Below are positions 17,421-26,375 of a stretch of 64,000 bases of DNA, in pieces. Both the position numbers and the translations under genes were made by a program. Location: contig NZ_JACHXK010000015.1 of the NCBI RefSeq assembly GCF_014192105.1, positions 62,001 through 126,000 on the forward strand, in the 5' to 3' direction. The DNA comes from Paenibacillus phyllosphaerae (GTDB lineage: Bacteria > Bacillota > Bacilli > Paenibacillales > Paenibacillaceae). The first letter of the stretch is position 1; each line of letters starts with the position of its first letter. Under the pieces are notes generated by a model. That model did no database searches. It was not told the origin of the DNA and saw nothing but the letters and a program-made list of their open reading frames with translations.

Positions 17421-17450
17421 TTGACTTGTTCGACATGTCCATGGTAAATT
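17421..17450 (+). promoter_or_regulatory. SigA-type promoter upstream of the Tad operon
   Basis: TTGACT (17421-17426), 18-nt spacer, TAAATT (17445-17450). A transcript from here would run about 45 nt before meeting the hairpin at 17501. Confidence 0.55.
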
Positions 17451-17500
17451 GTGTACAAATTATTCCCGCCATTCATATCGGTTCGATTTTTGCTTACGGA

Positions 17501-17547
17501 AGCACCGTAAATTACGCATTCTCGCGTAGTTTATGGTGCTTTTTTTG
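17501..17547 (+). terminator. leader terminator/attenuator ahead of tadZ
   Basis: A 17-bp stem (AGCACCGTAAATTACGC with GCGTAGTTTATGGTGCT, two G-U pairs), 6-nt loop and seven T residues. It lies between the promoter at 17421 and tadZ at 17592, so it either ends a roughly 90-nt small RNA or attenuates the pilus operon. Confidence 0.8.
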
Positions 17548-17591
17548 TTTGTCTTTCATTCGTCCGTTAGCTAGGAAGGAGTTGTCCCATC

Positions 17592-18719
17592 ATGAAAAAA
17601 TTGCAGCTGCTGGTAGCCGTGAAGGAGACCGCCTATCTGGACCGGTTAGCCGACTATATCCGCCGTTCAACGTATGGAGAGCAATGGCAGCTTACCGCTT
17701 TTACGAATGTGAATTCGCTGCGTCAGTATTTGAAATCGGGCTATCCGGCGGATTTGCTTGCCGTCCATTCCTCTATGGCAAGCGAGATACGCGAAGCGGC
17801 TGGCTCAGCGCCGCTTGCTATCTTGATCTCCAGAGCCGGACAGCCGATGAGCCGACAGGAGGTTACTCAGTTCCAGCCGTTGCCGTCCTTGCTGCAGGCG
17901 CTGACCGCGGTTTATGCGTCCGGAACCGAAGCGCCATTGCCTGCAGAGATGCGAGGAGGCAGAAGGACGGTCATTGCCGCAGTCGGCAGCGCGGCTTCGG
18001 GAATCGGCCGCACGACGCTGTCGCTTCGATTGGGGCAGCAGGCGGGAACGCGAGGCGCGAATGTTTTCTACTTGAATCTGGAGCAATGGAATGGGTCGGC
18101 CGCCTGGTTCAGAGGGGAAGAGGCCGGGGATCAGCTGTCTCAGCTGTTGTATACGATTCAGGCGGAGCCTGAACGGGCGGGACAGAAACTCGCGGAATTG
18201 AAACGGCGGCACGCGGGGCTGAAGATGGACTATCTTCCCCCGAGCCCCCATGCGATGGAACGGCTGTCCATGTCTACGGAATTAACCGAGCGGCTAATTG
18301 CCGTTATAGCGGAGTGCGGACTTTACGACTTGATCGTCATCGACACGGACAATCGGATCGACGATGTAATGGCGGGAGTCCTCCATCAAGCCGATCTGAT
18401 GCTGTGGCTGGCAGCTGATCATCCCGCAGCTCAGATGAAGAACAAGCTTGCGCTTCAATATGTGAAGCAGCGGTGGAGCGAGTATTATGACGCCTTCTTG
18501 GCGAAGTTCCGGGTGATTGCCATTTCGCGCTCGCCGCTTACGAAAGCGGACAGCGAGTCTGGCATGCGTCTGGAAGGGACGCTGCCTTACCCGGAAGCCG
18601 AAGAAGCGGAGCATGGCGGCAATGCGTTCTACCGCAGCGCCGTGGACCGCATTCTGGATCGTCTGCAGGTGCTCGGCAAAGGAGGTGTTCCTGCTGGAAG
18701 CAACCATACAGGCTCTTAA
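17592..18719 (+). CDS. tadZ: TadZ/CpaE-like pilus localisation protein
   Basis: 375 residues: an N-terminal receiver-like domain lacking an obvious phospho-acceptor pocket (about 1-110) and a C-terminal ParA/MinD-like ATPase domain (about 118-370). The deviant Walker A reads AAVGSAASGIGRTTLS, with the usual lysines replaced (K to R in GIGRTT), so ATP hydrolysis may be weak or lost. DLIVIDTDNRIDD is the Walker B-like region. TadZ directs the Tad secretion machine to its site in the cell. First gene of the Tad operon; the next gene overlaps it. Confidence 0.82.
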   Translation: MKKLQLLVAVKETAYLDRLADYIRRSTYGEQWQLTAFTNVNSLRQYLKSGYPADLLAVHSSMASEIREAAGSAPLAILISRAGQPMSRQEVTQFQPLPSLLQALTAVYASGTEAPLPAEMRGGRRTVIAAVGSAASGIGRTTLSLRLGQQAGTRGANVFYLNLEQWNGSAAWFRGEEAGDQLSQLLYTIQAEPERAGQKLAELKRRHAGLKMDYLPPSPHAMERLSMSTELTERLIAVIAECGLYDLIVIDTDNRIDDVMAGVLHQADLMLWLAADHPAAQMKNKLALQYVKQRWSEYYDAFLAKFRVIAISRSPLTKADSESGMRLEGTLPYPEAEEAEHGGNAFYRSAVDRILDRLQVLGKGGVPAGSNHTGS

Positions 18720-19917
18720 GTCGGACATACGCGCGCGGCTTGATCTGGAGCATGCGATGAGCGACCGGGAGTTCAGGGCACTGATCGAAGAACGGGTATT
18801 CGAATGGTGCAGAAGCCATCCCTATACCGCTGCCGAGAAGCTGCTGCTCGTCCGTCGGCTGTTCCATGCGTTCCGCGGCCTCGATATGCTTCAGCCGCTC
18901 ATGGATGACAAGACGGTCACGGAGATTATGATCAACGATTACGACGAAATCTTCGTCGAGCGCTATGGGCGGATGGCGAGAGAGCCGATCGCATTCGAAA
19001 GCCGGGAGAAGCTGGAGGATCTGATCCAGAGCGTGGTCGCCGGGGTCAATCGGGTGGTCAACGAGTCGTCGCCGATCGTCGATGCGCGGTTGAAAGACGG
19101 TTCACGTGTCCATATCGTGCTCCCGCCGGTTGCGCTGAAGGGACCAACGATGACGATTCGGAAGTTTCCGGATCAGCCGCTCGCGATGGACAAGCTGATC
19201 GAATTAGGGGCGATCACGAAGGAGGCAGCCGATTTTCTAAGCCGACTCGTGAGGGCCAAATACAACATTTTTATAAGCGGAGGCACCGGATCGGGGAAAA
19301 CGACGTTCCTTAACGCGCTGTCGGCGTTCATCCCGTCCGATGAGCGGATCGTCACGATTGAAGATTCCGCGGAGCTGCAGATTCGCGCTGTTCCGAATTT
19401 GGTGTCGCTAGAGACGCGCAATGCCAATACCGAAGGGCGCGGGGAAATCCCGATGCGCGAGCTGATTCGGGCTTCGCTGCGGATGCGGCCGAATCGGATT
19501 GTTGTCGGAGAGGTGCGAGGCGGCGAATCTATCGATATGCTGCAGGCCATGAATACGGGGCATGATGGATCGCTCAGTACCGGTCACGCCAACAGCGCCC
19601 GCGATATGATGGCTCGCCTCGAGACGATGGTGCTCAGCGGGGCAGAGCTGCCGGTACCGGTTATCCGCAGCCAGATCAGCTCTGCCATCGATATTGTGGT
19701 CCATCTGTCCCGGTTGCGTGACCGCAGCCGCCGCGTGACCGAGATATGCGAGATTACGGGGATTCAGGACGGTGAAGTGCGTCTGTCTCGCCTCTATCAA
19801 TTCGAAGAAGAGGGAGAGCGGGAAGGGCGGGTGATCGGGGGGCTGAAGGAAACCGGTAATCGGCTGCAGCGCACATGGAAGCTTGCCATGGCCGGAATGG
19901 CGGGTGAGCTGGCATGA
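18694..19917 (+). CDS. tadA: TadA/CpaF secretion ATPase
   Basis: About 407 residues. The hexameric ATPase that powers Flp pilus assembly on the cytoplasmic face. Walker A GGTGSGKTT, Asp-box/His-box region and GEVRGGESIDMLQAMNTGHDG are intact, with an N-terminal three-helix domain (LEHAMSDREFRALIEERV). Start is uncertain: AAAGGAGGTG at 18678-18687 points to CTG at 18694, which I use; GTG 18685 lies inside that site and ATG 18757 would shorten the protein by 21 residues. Overlaps tadZ by 26 nt and tadB by 4 nt. Confidence 0.93.
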   Translation: MEATIQALKSDIRARLDLEHAMSDREFRALIEERVFEWCRSHPYTAAEKLLLVRRLFHAFRGLDMLQPLMDDKTVTEIMINDYDEIFVERYGRMAREPIAFESREKLEDLIQSVVAGVNRVVNESSPIVDARLKDGSRVHIVLPPVALKGPTMTIRKFPDQPLAMDKLIELGAITKEAADFLSRLVRAKYNIFISGGTGSGKTTFLNALSAFIPSDERIVTIEDSAELQIRAVPNLVSLETRNANTEGRGEIPMRELIRASLRMRPNRIVVGEVRGGESIDMLQAMNTGHDGSLSTGHANSARDMMARLETMVLSGAELPVPVIRSQISSAIDIVVHLSRLRDRSRRVTEICEITGIQDGEVRLSRLYQFEEEGEREGRVIGGLKETGNRLQRTWKLAMAGMAGELA

Positions 19918-20738
19918 AGCAGCGGCAACAAAAGCTTCCCGAGCTGCTGACTTGGCTAGGATGGCCAGGACCCGTCATCCGTGATAAGCAGGCCGAGTTG
20001 CCCGTATACACGAGTTTGACTCTCATCCCTGCCCAATTCATACGGGCTGCAGCAGTAGGTGGGATGCTCATAGCGATGGCCGCTTATCTCTTCTATCATT
20101 CATTTGCTATGGCGGTACTTGCTGCGGTAGCAGGATTAATAGCTCCGCGTCGCTACCGTGACGCCTTGCTGCAGAGCAAGCGGACGCGGCTGACGCTGCA
20201 ATTCAAAGAAGCGCTCTACTCGCTTACCGCCTCGCTTGCGGCAGGACGATCCGTAGAGAATGCGTTCCTTGCGGCCCGGGACGATTTGCAGCTGCTTTAC
20301 CCTGACCCTGCCGCAGAGATTCGGGTGGAATTCGAGATCATCCATGCCCGATTGGCTTATGGAGAGCCGCTGGAGCACATTCTGGTCGATTTTGCGGAGC
20401 GAGCGGCGATCGAGGATATCTCTCAATTCGTCGACGTGTTCGTCATCTGCAAGCGAACCGGCGGAGACTTGGTCGAGGTGATCCGGCGGACATCCCAGAC
20501 CATTGGGGAGAAGCTGGATGTTCAGCAGGAGATTGCGGTCATGGTGGCGCAGAAGCGTTTTGAAGGAAGGATCATGATGGCGGTGCCGTTCGTGTTCATG
20601 GCCTTCCTCAGCTATGCGGCACCGGATTATATGGAGCCGCTGTACAGCGGCATCGGTTACGTGATCCTGACTGGGGCTTTGATCCTCCTTGCGCTCTGCT
20701 ATTGGTTAATGGCGCGAATTATGCGGATCCAGGTGTAG
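19914..20738 (+). CDS. tadB: TadB-like type II secretion F-domain protein
   Basis: 274 residues. Inner-membrane platform protein of the pilus: helices at about 40-78 and 215-270 flank a T2SF domain (ALYSLTASLAAGRSVENAFLAARDDL, FVDVFVICKRTGGDLVEVIRRTSQTI). The ATG overlaps the tadA stop (ATGA). Confidence 0.9.
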   Translation: MKQRQQKLPELLTWLGWPGPVIRDKQAELPVYTSLTLIPAQFIRAAAVGGMLIAMAAYLFYHSFAMAVLAAVAGLIAPRRYRDALLQSKRTRLTLQFKEALYSLTASLAAGRSVENAFLAARDDLQLLYPDPAAEIRVEFEIIHARLAYGEPLEHILVDFAERAAIEDISQFVDVFVICKRTGGDLVEVIRRTSQTIGEKLDVQQEIAVMVAQKRFEGRIMMAVPFVFMAFLSYAAPDYMEPLYSGIGYVILTGALILLALCYWLMARIMRIQV

Positions 20739-20775
20739 GTCTTCATTTACAAGACTGATGAGGAGGTAGTGTGTC

Positions 20776-21648
20776 TTGTGGGAAACGGGGATTGCCCTTG
20801 CGTTGACCGTTCTATGGTCTGGAGCTGTCATAAAGGCCAAATCTGTGCAGATAGGTAAGGCGGCCGGCCGCAAGGGCAAAGGCGAGCTCGCCAAGCAGCT
20901 CATGACGCTGCCTTCCCGCTATGTGCTCGAGAAGTACGGTTTGTTCGACCGGATTCAATCGCAGCTGAGCGGTCTGCATGGCCAATTAACGTCGCTGCAT
21001 GGGGTGAAGTGGACCGTTGAGGATTCGAAGCTCTACGTAGCCGCGGCCGTCGGTTATGGTTATGCAGCCGCTTGCGGAGGCGCTTGGCTCAGCGTAGCCG
21101 GACAAGAATCGGCTTTCATGCTCATCGGTTTCGTCTTGGCCGTCGTCCTTCCGCTCGCCAAATGGCGGGATGCGGCCAGCAAAGCGGCAACGCGCAAGCA
21201 AGATATGCTGCTCGCGCTGCCTGAGTTGCTGAGCAAGCTGATGCTGCTGCTTGGTGCCGGAGAGACCGTGCAGGGAGCGCTTATGCGCTGCGCGGTACGC
21301 CCGCCGGAGGATCGTGCGAACCCGTTGCAGGAAGAGCTGGCGAAGACATGCGACGCGATCCGCAACGGGGAGTCTTTTTCGGTCGCGATCGAAGGTTTCA
21401 GCAGAAGATGCGCCGTTCAAGAGGTATCGCTGTTCACGACGACGCTGCTGCTCAATTACCGCAGGGGCGGCGACAAGCTGGTGCTGTCGCTCAAGGAGCT
21501 CAGCTACAGCCTGTGGGAGAAGCGCAAATCGGTAGCTCGTTCGCGCGGGGAGGAAGCTTCCTCGAAGCTGGTGTTCCCGCTTGTCGGTATTTTTGTTCTA
21601 TTAATGATTCTCGTAGCTTCGCCTGCGGTGCTCTTAATGGGCCTGTAA
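20776..21648 (+). CDS. tadC: TadC-like type II secretion F-domain protein
   Basis: 290 residues from a TTG start 8 nt after AGGAGGT. Second platform protein: N-terminal helix, paired helices at about 90-125, T2SF domain (LPELLSKLMLLLGAGETVQGALMRC; TTTLLLNYRRGGDKLVLSLKELS) and a C-terminal helix (LVFPLVGIFVLLMILVASPA). Partner of TadB. Confidence 0.9.
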   Translation: MWETGIALALTVLWSGAVIKAKSVQIGKAAGRKGKGELAKQLMTLPSRYVLEKYGLFDRIQSQLSGLHGQLTSLHGVKWTVEDSKLYVAAAVGYGYAAACGGAWLSVAGQESAFMLIGFVLAVVLPLAKWRDAASKAATRKQDMLLALPELLSKLMLLLGAGETVQGALMRCAVRPPEDRANPLQEELAKTCDAIRNGESFSVAIEGFSRRCAVQEVSLFTTTLLLNYRRGGDKLVLSLKELSYSLWEKRKSVARSRGEEASSKLVFPLVGIFVLLMILVASPAVLLMGL

Positions 21649-21687
21649 GGCAGCATCTATCCCAATTCAATGAAGGAGTGTATGGCA

Positions 21688-21879
21688 ATGTTGACGTTGA
21701 TGAAGAAGAAGGCTGGCGCATTATGGAAGGAAGAGGACGGTCTCGGTACGTTGGAAATTATTCTGATCATCGCGGTCGTTATTATTATCGCGCTGTTGTT
21801 CAAGGATTGGATCATTGCGCTGCTCGAGAATTTGATGGGGAAAGCCGATGAACAGGCCGATCAGATCTTCGACAAATGA
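21688..21879 (+). CDS. flp: Flp-like type IVb pilin
   Basis: 63 residues. A short charged leader (KKKAGALWKEEDGLGTLE) precedes one hydrophobic helix (IILIIAVVIIIALLF). The G-T-L-E order matches the prepilin processing site G|xxxxE, so TadV should cut after the Gly near residue 20. ATG 21688 is chosen because AAGGAG is 9 nt upstream; ATG 21670 overlaps that site and ATG 21682 is too close. Probably the major pilin subunit. Confidence 0.85.
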   Translation: MLTLMKKKAGALWKEEDGLGTLEIILIIAVVIIIALLFKDWIIALLENLMGKADEQADQIFDK

Positions 21880-22595
21880 GGAAGTTGGCCGTACGCATTC
21901 GCAGCTGGTGGAAGGATTGGGGACGCGAGGAAGCGGGGCAGTTCTCGCTTGAATCGTCGATGGTGTATCCGGTCATCTTCACGGTGGTCATCGCCATGCT
22001 GATGTTCGGCATGTACGTCTATCAACAAGCTGCCGCTTACTATGTCGCTTCAACGTCGGCGGAACGAACGGCGTTCGCATGGAGCAACAGCCATCGGGAC
22101 CCCGGCAGCGGGATCGCCCCGGTTGGCGAATACGACGGTCTGTACTGGCGGGTCGGCGACGATAGTGCGCTGCAATCATTATTCCAACTTGGCGGCAGCG
22201 GCGATGGAGCTGAGACGGTCGTTATGATCGGAGCTTCGGAGACGCCGTCGCAAGAAGAAGAGGAAACGGAATCGCTGCCTGAGCAGAAGCTGAAGAACGG
22301 TACGGCACATTTGCCAGACGTTTATGAAGGCGAAGCGGCATACCGCAACCGGGCGCTCCTGCGTACGGTGAGTGCCGGCTTCGAGGAGGAACTGTCGGTT
22401 CCGCTGTTGGAAGCTTTCGGTTTCGATTCGGTGCGCACGCAGAGCCGGGCAGTGATCGTGGAGCCGACGGAACTGATGCGCACCGTTGATCTGGTCAGAT
22501 ACTACGCAGCCAAATGGAGCAACCGCGCGGATGCGTCCGTTCAGCGGGCGAATGCGGCTGAAGTGCTGACGCAGAAGACGGCAGCCGCGAAGTAG
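21876..22595 (+). CDS. tadE: TadE-like pseudopilin
   Basis: 239 residues. The N-terminus EEAGQFSLESSMVYPVIFTVVIAML is a TadE-type prepilin segment with the Glu at +5 of the hydrophobic stretch. The following 190 residues are extracellular, with an acidic Glu/Ser-rich piece (about 118-135). Starts on the ATGA overlapping the flp stop. Minor pilin role by family. Confidence 0.82.
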   Translation: MRKLAVRIRSWWKDWGREEAGQFSLESSMVYPVIFTVVIAMLMFGMYVYQQAAAYYVASTSAERTAFAWSNSHRDPGSGIAPVGEYDGLYWRVGDDSALQSLFQLGGSGDGAETVVMIGASETPSQEEEETESLPEQKLKNGTAHLPDVYEGEAAYRNRALLRTVSAGFEEELSVPLLEAFGFDSVRTQSRAVIVEPTELMRTVDLVRYYAAKWSNRADASVQRANAAEVLTQKTAAAK

Positions 22596-22626
22596 AAGAA
22601 CCGGCAGGTAGGCAGGAGGAATTAGC

Positions 22627-24861
22627 TTGAAGCGGGATACATTCCAACCAACCATACATAAGCGACGGTTGATCGGCAGTCTGCTTAGTGAAGATGGCTC
22701 GGTGTCCATTTACCTCATTATCGCTACATCGGCGATCTTCCTAGTGATGAGCGTGTTGATCGATTATGCCCGTATCGCCGCCTTCCAGAAGCAGACCGAA
22801 CTTGCCGCCAAATCGGGAATACGCTCCGCGCTGTCCGCCTATGACGGGATGCTGTATAAGCGCTACGGCCTGTTCGGGGCCGGAGGTACCGACCGTAACG
22901 ATATTTTTGCCGAAGCGGCTCGGCGCAATTGGAGCGAAGCTTCCGATGAGGCTTTCCAGGTGTTGAACGTTCGTTACGAATCCTCGCACATCAATAGCTA
23001 CGAGACGCTGGGACGGCACGATATTATGGAACGGCAAGTTCTCGAGGACATGAAATACAAAGCGCCGATTGATTTTACCTTGGAGATCGCCTCCCGTTTC
23101 GTACCTGCGGCTTCGACGCTCCAGGAAGCGCAGACCCAGATCAAGATGCTCGAACAGGTTCGCAAGCTGTATGACAAGCGGGAGCTGCATCTGCAGAACG
23201 TATTGGAGCTGCAGAAGGTAGCTGCCGAGGCGGCCGAAGAGCCTGCGGAGTTTATCCCGTATGAGCTTCAGCATGCGGTCACGGGCGATACGGTGGCGAA
23301 GATCGTCGCGAAGTATTCTACCTATCGAGCTTGGGTCCAAGCAGAGTCGCAGCGTACGGACCCCGAGTCTCCTTCATTCGCGGCGCATATTGCGAGCTAC
23401 AGGAGGGATGCCCGGACGCTGGCGAGCGATTTGGCCAATAAGAGCACGCTGGTGCTGCGGCGCCATCAGGAGCTGGAGCGTAAGGCGCTCGAGGAACTGG
23501 CCGAGGCCGATCGGCTGAATGAGCAGATGAAGCAGGTTATAGAGCAGAGCGAGCAGACGAATTCAGGAACAGGCTACGATCGGTTGGCAAAAGCGAATGT
23601 GCCTGGCGCGGCCAGCTCCTCGGCTTCGCAGGCGGACGTGTCCGGCATGCAGGAAGTGGGGCAGTCAGCGGATCAATTGCTGCTCGGCGCCGAGTGGTTC
23701 GCGTCCTACAAGCGCGAAATTTCCGAGCAGACGGTCACCTATGCCTCTTTCGATTCCGAGGCGGCGGGTTTCCAGTCCACGATGAATATCGCGCTGTCAT
23801 CCAGCGGGAGTTTGGCGCTGCTGACAGAGAATGCGGCGCAGCTCCGGTTGGCGTATGAGCAATACGTGCAGCGATACGGCTTGTTGGGTTCGGCCATTAT
23901 GACGCGCGCACAGGAGCTGCAGCAGCGGCAAGCCGCGGATAAGGAGCGCAAGAAGCAGGAGGCGAAGGCCGAGTCCAAACTAGGCGAGATCCGCCAGCTG
24001 CTGCATGGGATCACGACGATCCCGCAGGTAGATGAGCATCAGGAAGTTTTCGATCAGGTGAAGAATCGCTACGAGAACAACCTGGCATTCAATGAGGTAA
24101 CACAGGCCGCAGCGGAGGCGGCGCTGCAGGCCGGTGATCCCCAAGAGCAAGCCGTTCAATCGATGGAGAACGCGAGCTCGATTTTTACGGGCATGGCGGA
24201 TCTGCTCGATGGTGCACGGGATTCGGTCTATCTCAATGAGTACGTCATTAACCGCTTCTCGACCTTTGAGCCGCAGAAGCTGGGAGCGGTCTTCATGAAC
24301 GCCGATCCTGGGGAACTTGGGCATGCCATGAGCTTAAACAATCAGGAGACGGAGTATATCCTCTATGGATTTCATAATCCGACAGGCAATATTGCGGCCG
24401 CGTTCGGCGAATTGTTCGCGATGCGGCTGGCGATTCGCACGATGGAGGGACTGATGGTCAGCAAATCGTTAGGGCATCCGCTGCTCGTGCTGGCTTCGGC
24501 GATAGTGTATGGGCTCGAGAAAACGATGGAGGATTTGCTGTCTTTTACGCGCACCGGTTCGGCACCGCTTTCCAAATACATTCCGGTCGAGGTCACGTAC
24601 CGGGATTACCTGAGATTATTTATGCTGATGCATCACGACAAGGAGGAGCAGCTGGCTCGTACCATTGCAATGATCGAGCAGAATACGGGGCTGACGCTGG
24701 CCAATATGACGACAGGCGTGACAGGCGAGCTGAATGCAACAGTTAATCTGTGGTTCCTGCCCGGGGTCATGAACAGCTTTACCAAGCTTGGCTTGTTGGG
24801 CGGAAAGGTGGCCGGCAATCGTTATGAAGCTAGCAAAACGATCGGGATGTCCTACAGCTGA
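22627..24861 (+). CDS. DUF5702 (TadG-like) extracellular protein
   Basis: 744 residues from a TTG start after AGGAGGA. One N-terminal transmembrane helix (about 26-47) in a pilin-like context (SEDGSVSIYLIIATSAIFLVMSVLIDYARI), then about 690 extracellular residues with several coiled-coil stretches (ELEEL-type at about 265-310 and QQRQAADKERKKQEAKAESK near 435-455). Matches the DUF5702 type found in Firmicutes Tad loci where TadG would be expected. It may anchor or cap the pilus at the envelope; that is inferred from position. Confidence 0.78.
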   Translation: MKRDTFQPTIHKRRLIGSLLSEDGSVSIYLIIATSAIFLVMSVLIDYARIAAFQKQTELAAKSGIRSALSAYDGMLYKRYGLFGAGGTDRNDIFAEAARRNWSEASDEAFQVLNVRYESSHINSYETLGRHDIMERQVLEDMKYKAPIDFTLEIASRFVPAASTLQEAQTQIKMLEQVRKLYDKRELHLQNVLELQKVAAEAAEEPAEFIPYELQHAVTGDTVAKIVAKYSTYRAWVQAESQRTDPESPSFAAHIASYRRDARTLASDLANKSTLVLRRHQELERKALEELAEADRLNEQMKQVIEQSEQTNSGTGYDRLAKANVPGAASSSASQADVSGMQEVGQSADQLLLGAEWFASYKREISEQTVTYASFDSEAAGFQSTMNIALSSSGSLALLTENAAQLRLAYEQYVQRYGLLGSAIMTRAQELQQRQAADKERKKQEAKAESKLGEIRQLLHGITTIPQVDEHQEVFDQVKNRYENNLAFNEVTQAAAEAALQAGDPQEQAVQSMENASSIFTGMADLLDGARDSVYLNEYVINRFSTFEPQKLGAVFMNADPGELGHAMSLNNQETEYILYGFHNPTGNIAAAFGELFAMRLAIRTMEGLMVSKSLGHPLLVLASAIVYGLEKTMEDLLSFTRTGSAPLSKYIPVEVTYRDYLRLFMLMHHDKEEQLARTIAMIEQNTGLTLANMTTGVTGELNATVNLWFLPGVMNSFTKLGLLGGKVAGNRYEASKTIGMSYS

Positions 24862-25789
24862 CCGCCGCCGTAAGGGGGAGTCCGGCAGCATCGCGCTTGA
24901 GGCATCGCTTATTATGCCGATCGTCATGATGGCGATCATTCTGTTCGTATGCCTTATTCGGCTGTCGATGGTTCAAATGGCCGTTCATGGCGCAGCTTCG
25001 CAGGTGGTCAGGCAAGCGGCAGCGGGAATGTATCCGGCACAGCTTGCCGTAGAGCAGGCGGGATCCTTGCTGCCGACTTCTTCAGCAGGTTCCAATCCTG
25101 CTGTCCAGTTCGCCGCGGATGTGTTGGAGCAATCGCTGCCAGCCCCTGCAGGTCCGCTGCTCGCTGCAGTATTGCAAGGCGATTGGGCCGGAGCGGGGAA
25201 TGCCGCTGCGAGCTCGATCGGTTCAGCCGTTCTGGACCCGCTCCTGCGTCAGACGATCGATGAAGGCGTCATTGATCCAGAGCGGCTATCGATCAGCGGC
25301 GTGTCCCTGCCTGATCTTGCAGGAGGTTCAGACGCATATCTGACCGTCGAATTGGACTATGTGTTCCCTCTCGGCCTGCCTTTTACGAAGCAATCCATAA
25401 TTCTTAAGGAGCGGGCAACGGAACGCGTATGGCTCGCCGATTCTACTCCTGCAGCAAGAGGGGGAGCAGACGGATCGGAAGCCAACACGCTGCTTCAGGT
25501 TGTAGCATTGGAGCCCGATCCGCTTCGCCCGGGACGGCAAGCGCATTTGACGGCACGCACTGCTCCTGGAAGCACCGTATCGCTCACGGTTCAATATAAG
25601 AGCGGCACGAGCAAAGCCAAACATCTCGGCGATGCAGTGGTGGGAGCGGATGGCCTCGTGGAATGGTCCTGGCTTGTTTCAGGCAATACGACGCCTGGGG
25701 TCTGGGAGCTTGTTCTTACAGCTTCAGACGGGACGAGCATCGCGCGGCATTTTGTCGTCCAGAAGGCAGATTCGGACAAGAACGAGTGA
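24824..25789 (+). CDS. second TadE-like protein with extracellular domain
   Basis: 321 residues from ATG 24824, overlapping the previous gene by 38 nt. ESGSIALEASLIMPIVMMAIILFVCLI is a TadE prepilin helix. The distal half ends in an immunoglobulin-like piece (PGRQAHLTARTAPGSTVSLTVQYKSG ... GLVEWSWLVSGNTTPGVWELVLTASDG), which looks like a bacterial Ig-type domain at the outer end. The ribosome binding site is weak and distant, consistent with coupling to the upstream gene. Confidence 0.75.
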   Translation: MKLAKRSGCPTADRRRKGESGSIALEASLIMPIVMMAIILFVCLIRLSMVQMAVHGAASQVVRQAAAGMYPAQLAVEQAGSLLPTSSAGSNPAVQFAADVLEQSLPAPAGPLLAAVLQGDWAGAGNAAASSIGSAVLDPLLRQTIDEGVIDPERLSISGVSLPDLAGGSDAYLTVELDYVFPLGLPFTKQSIILKERATERVWLADSTPAARGGADGSEANTLLQVVALEPDPLRPGRQAHLTARTAPGSTVSLTVQYKSGTSKAKHLGDAVVGADGLVEWSWLVSGNTTPGVWELVLTASDGTSIARHFVVQKADSDKNE

Positions 25790-25801
25790 GGAGAGAATGA
25801 C

Positions 25802-26317
25802 ATGAGTTTGGCGGTAACGAACTTGGGCGCTGCGCTTCTGTTGATGGCAGCTTTCATCAGCGACGTGAGGAGCATGAGAATTCCGAATTGGCTTACCTTG
25901 CCGGCATTGGCAGCAGGCCTGCTCTATCATGTGGTCATGGGCGGATTATCCGGTGCAACTGCCGCTCTAACCGGTGCAGGCGCTGGCTTTCTTCCATTAA
26001 TGCTGCTTTATTTGCTCAAAGGCATTGGCGCTGGCGACGTGAAGCTGTTTGCCGCGTTAGGTGCCTGGGTTGGTCCGCTGCTCGTGCTGCAGACGCTTAT
26101 GTATGCCATTTTGTACGCAGGCGCGGTTGGCGTCATACTCGTCCTGGCCTTGCGGCCCTTCGGGCGGCGAGTGCTGAACGGAATTGCCATTCTGGTCAGC
26201 TCCGGGATGCCGGATCGAGCACGGCAGCTGATGCACTTAAGCACAGCCAAGACGATGAAGTTCCCATTCATGTTGGCTGCATTGCCAGGCGCGCTGACGG
26301 CGTGGTACCTCGCTTGA
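25802..26317 (+). CDS. tadV: A24 prepilin peptidase TadV/CpaA
   Basis: 171 residues, polytopic. The two catalytic aspartates are visible in FISDVRSMRIPNW and KGIGAGDVKLFAALG. It cleaves the leader of Flp and the TadE-type pseudopilins at the membrane. GAGAGAATGAC precedes the ATG. Confidence 0.93.
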   Translation: MSLAVTNLGAALLLMAAFISDVRSMRIPNWLTLPALAAGLLYHVVMGGLSGATAALTGAGAGFLPLMLLYLLKGIGAGDVKLFAALGAWVGPLLVLQTLMYAILYAGAVGVILVLALRPFGRRVLNGIAILVSSGMPDRARQLMHLSTAKTMKFPFMLAALPGALTAWYLA

Positions 26318-26375
26318 AGGAAGCGTAAGGCATAGCGATAACGGGCCATTAGGCGTTCATAAGGAGGTAAGAGAA

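Noticed and set aside
17450-17550. Considered as a c-di-GMP (GEMM) riboswitch before the pilus operon
   Set aside because: Too short and lacking the conserved GCAAACC/GAAA-receptor sequence; only a terminator hairpin is clear.
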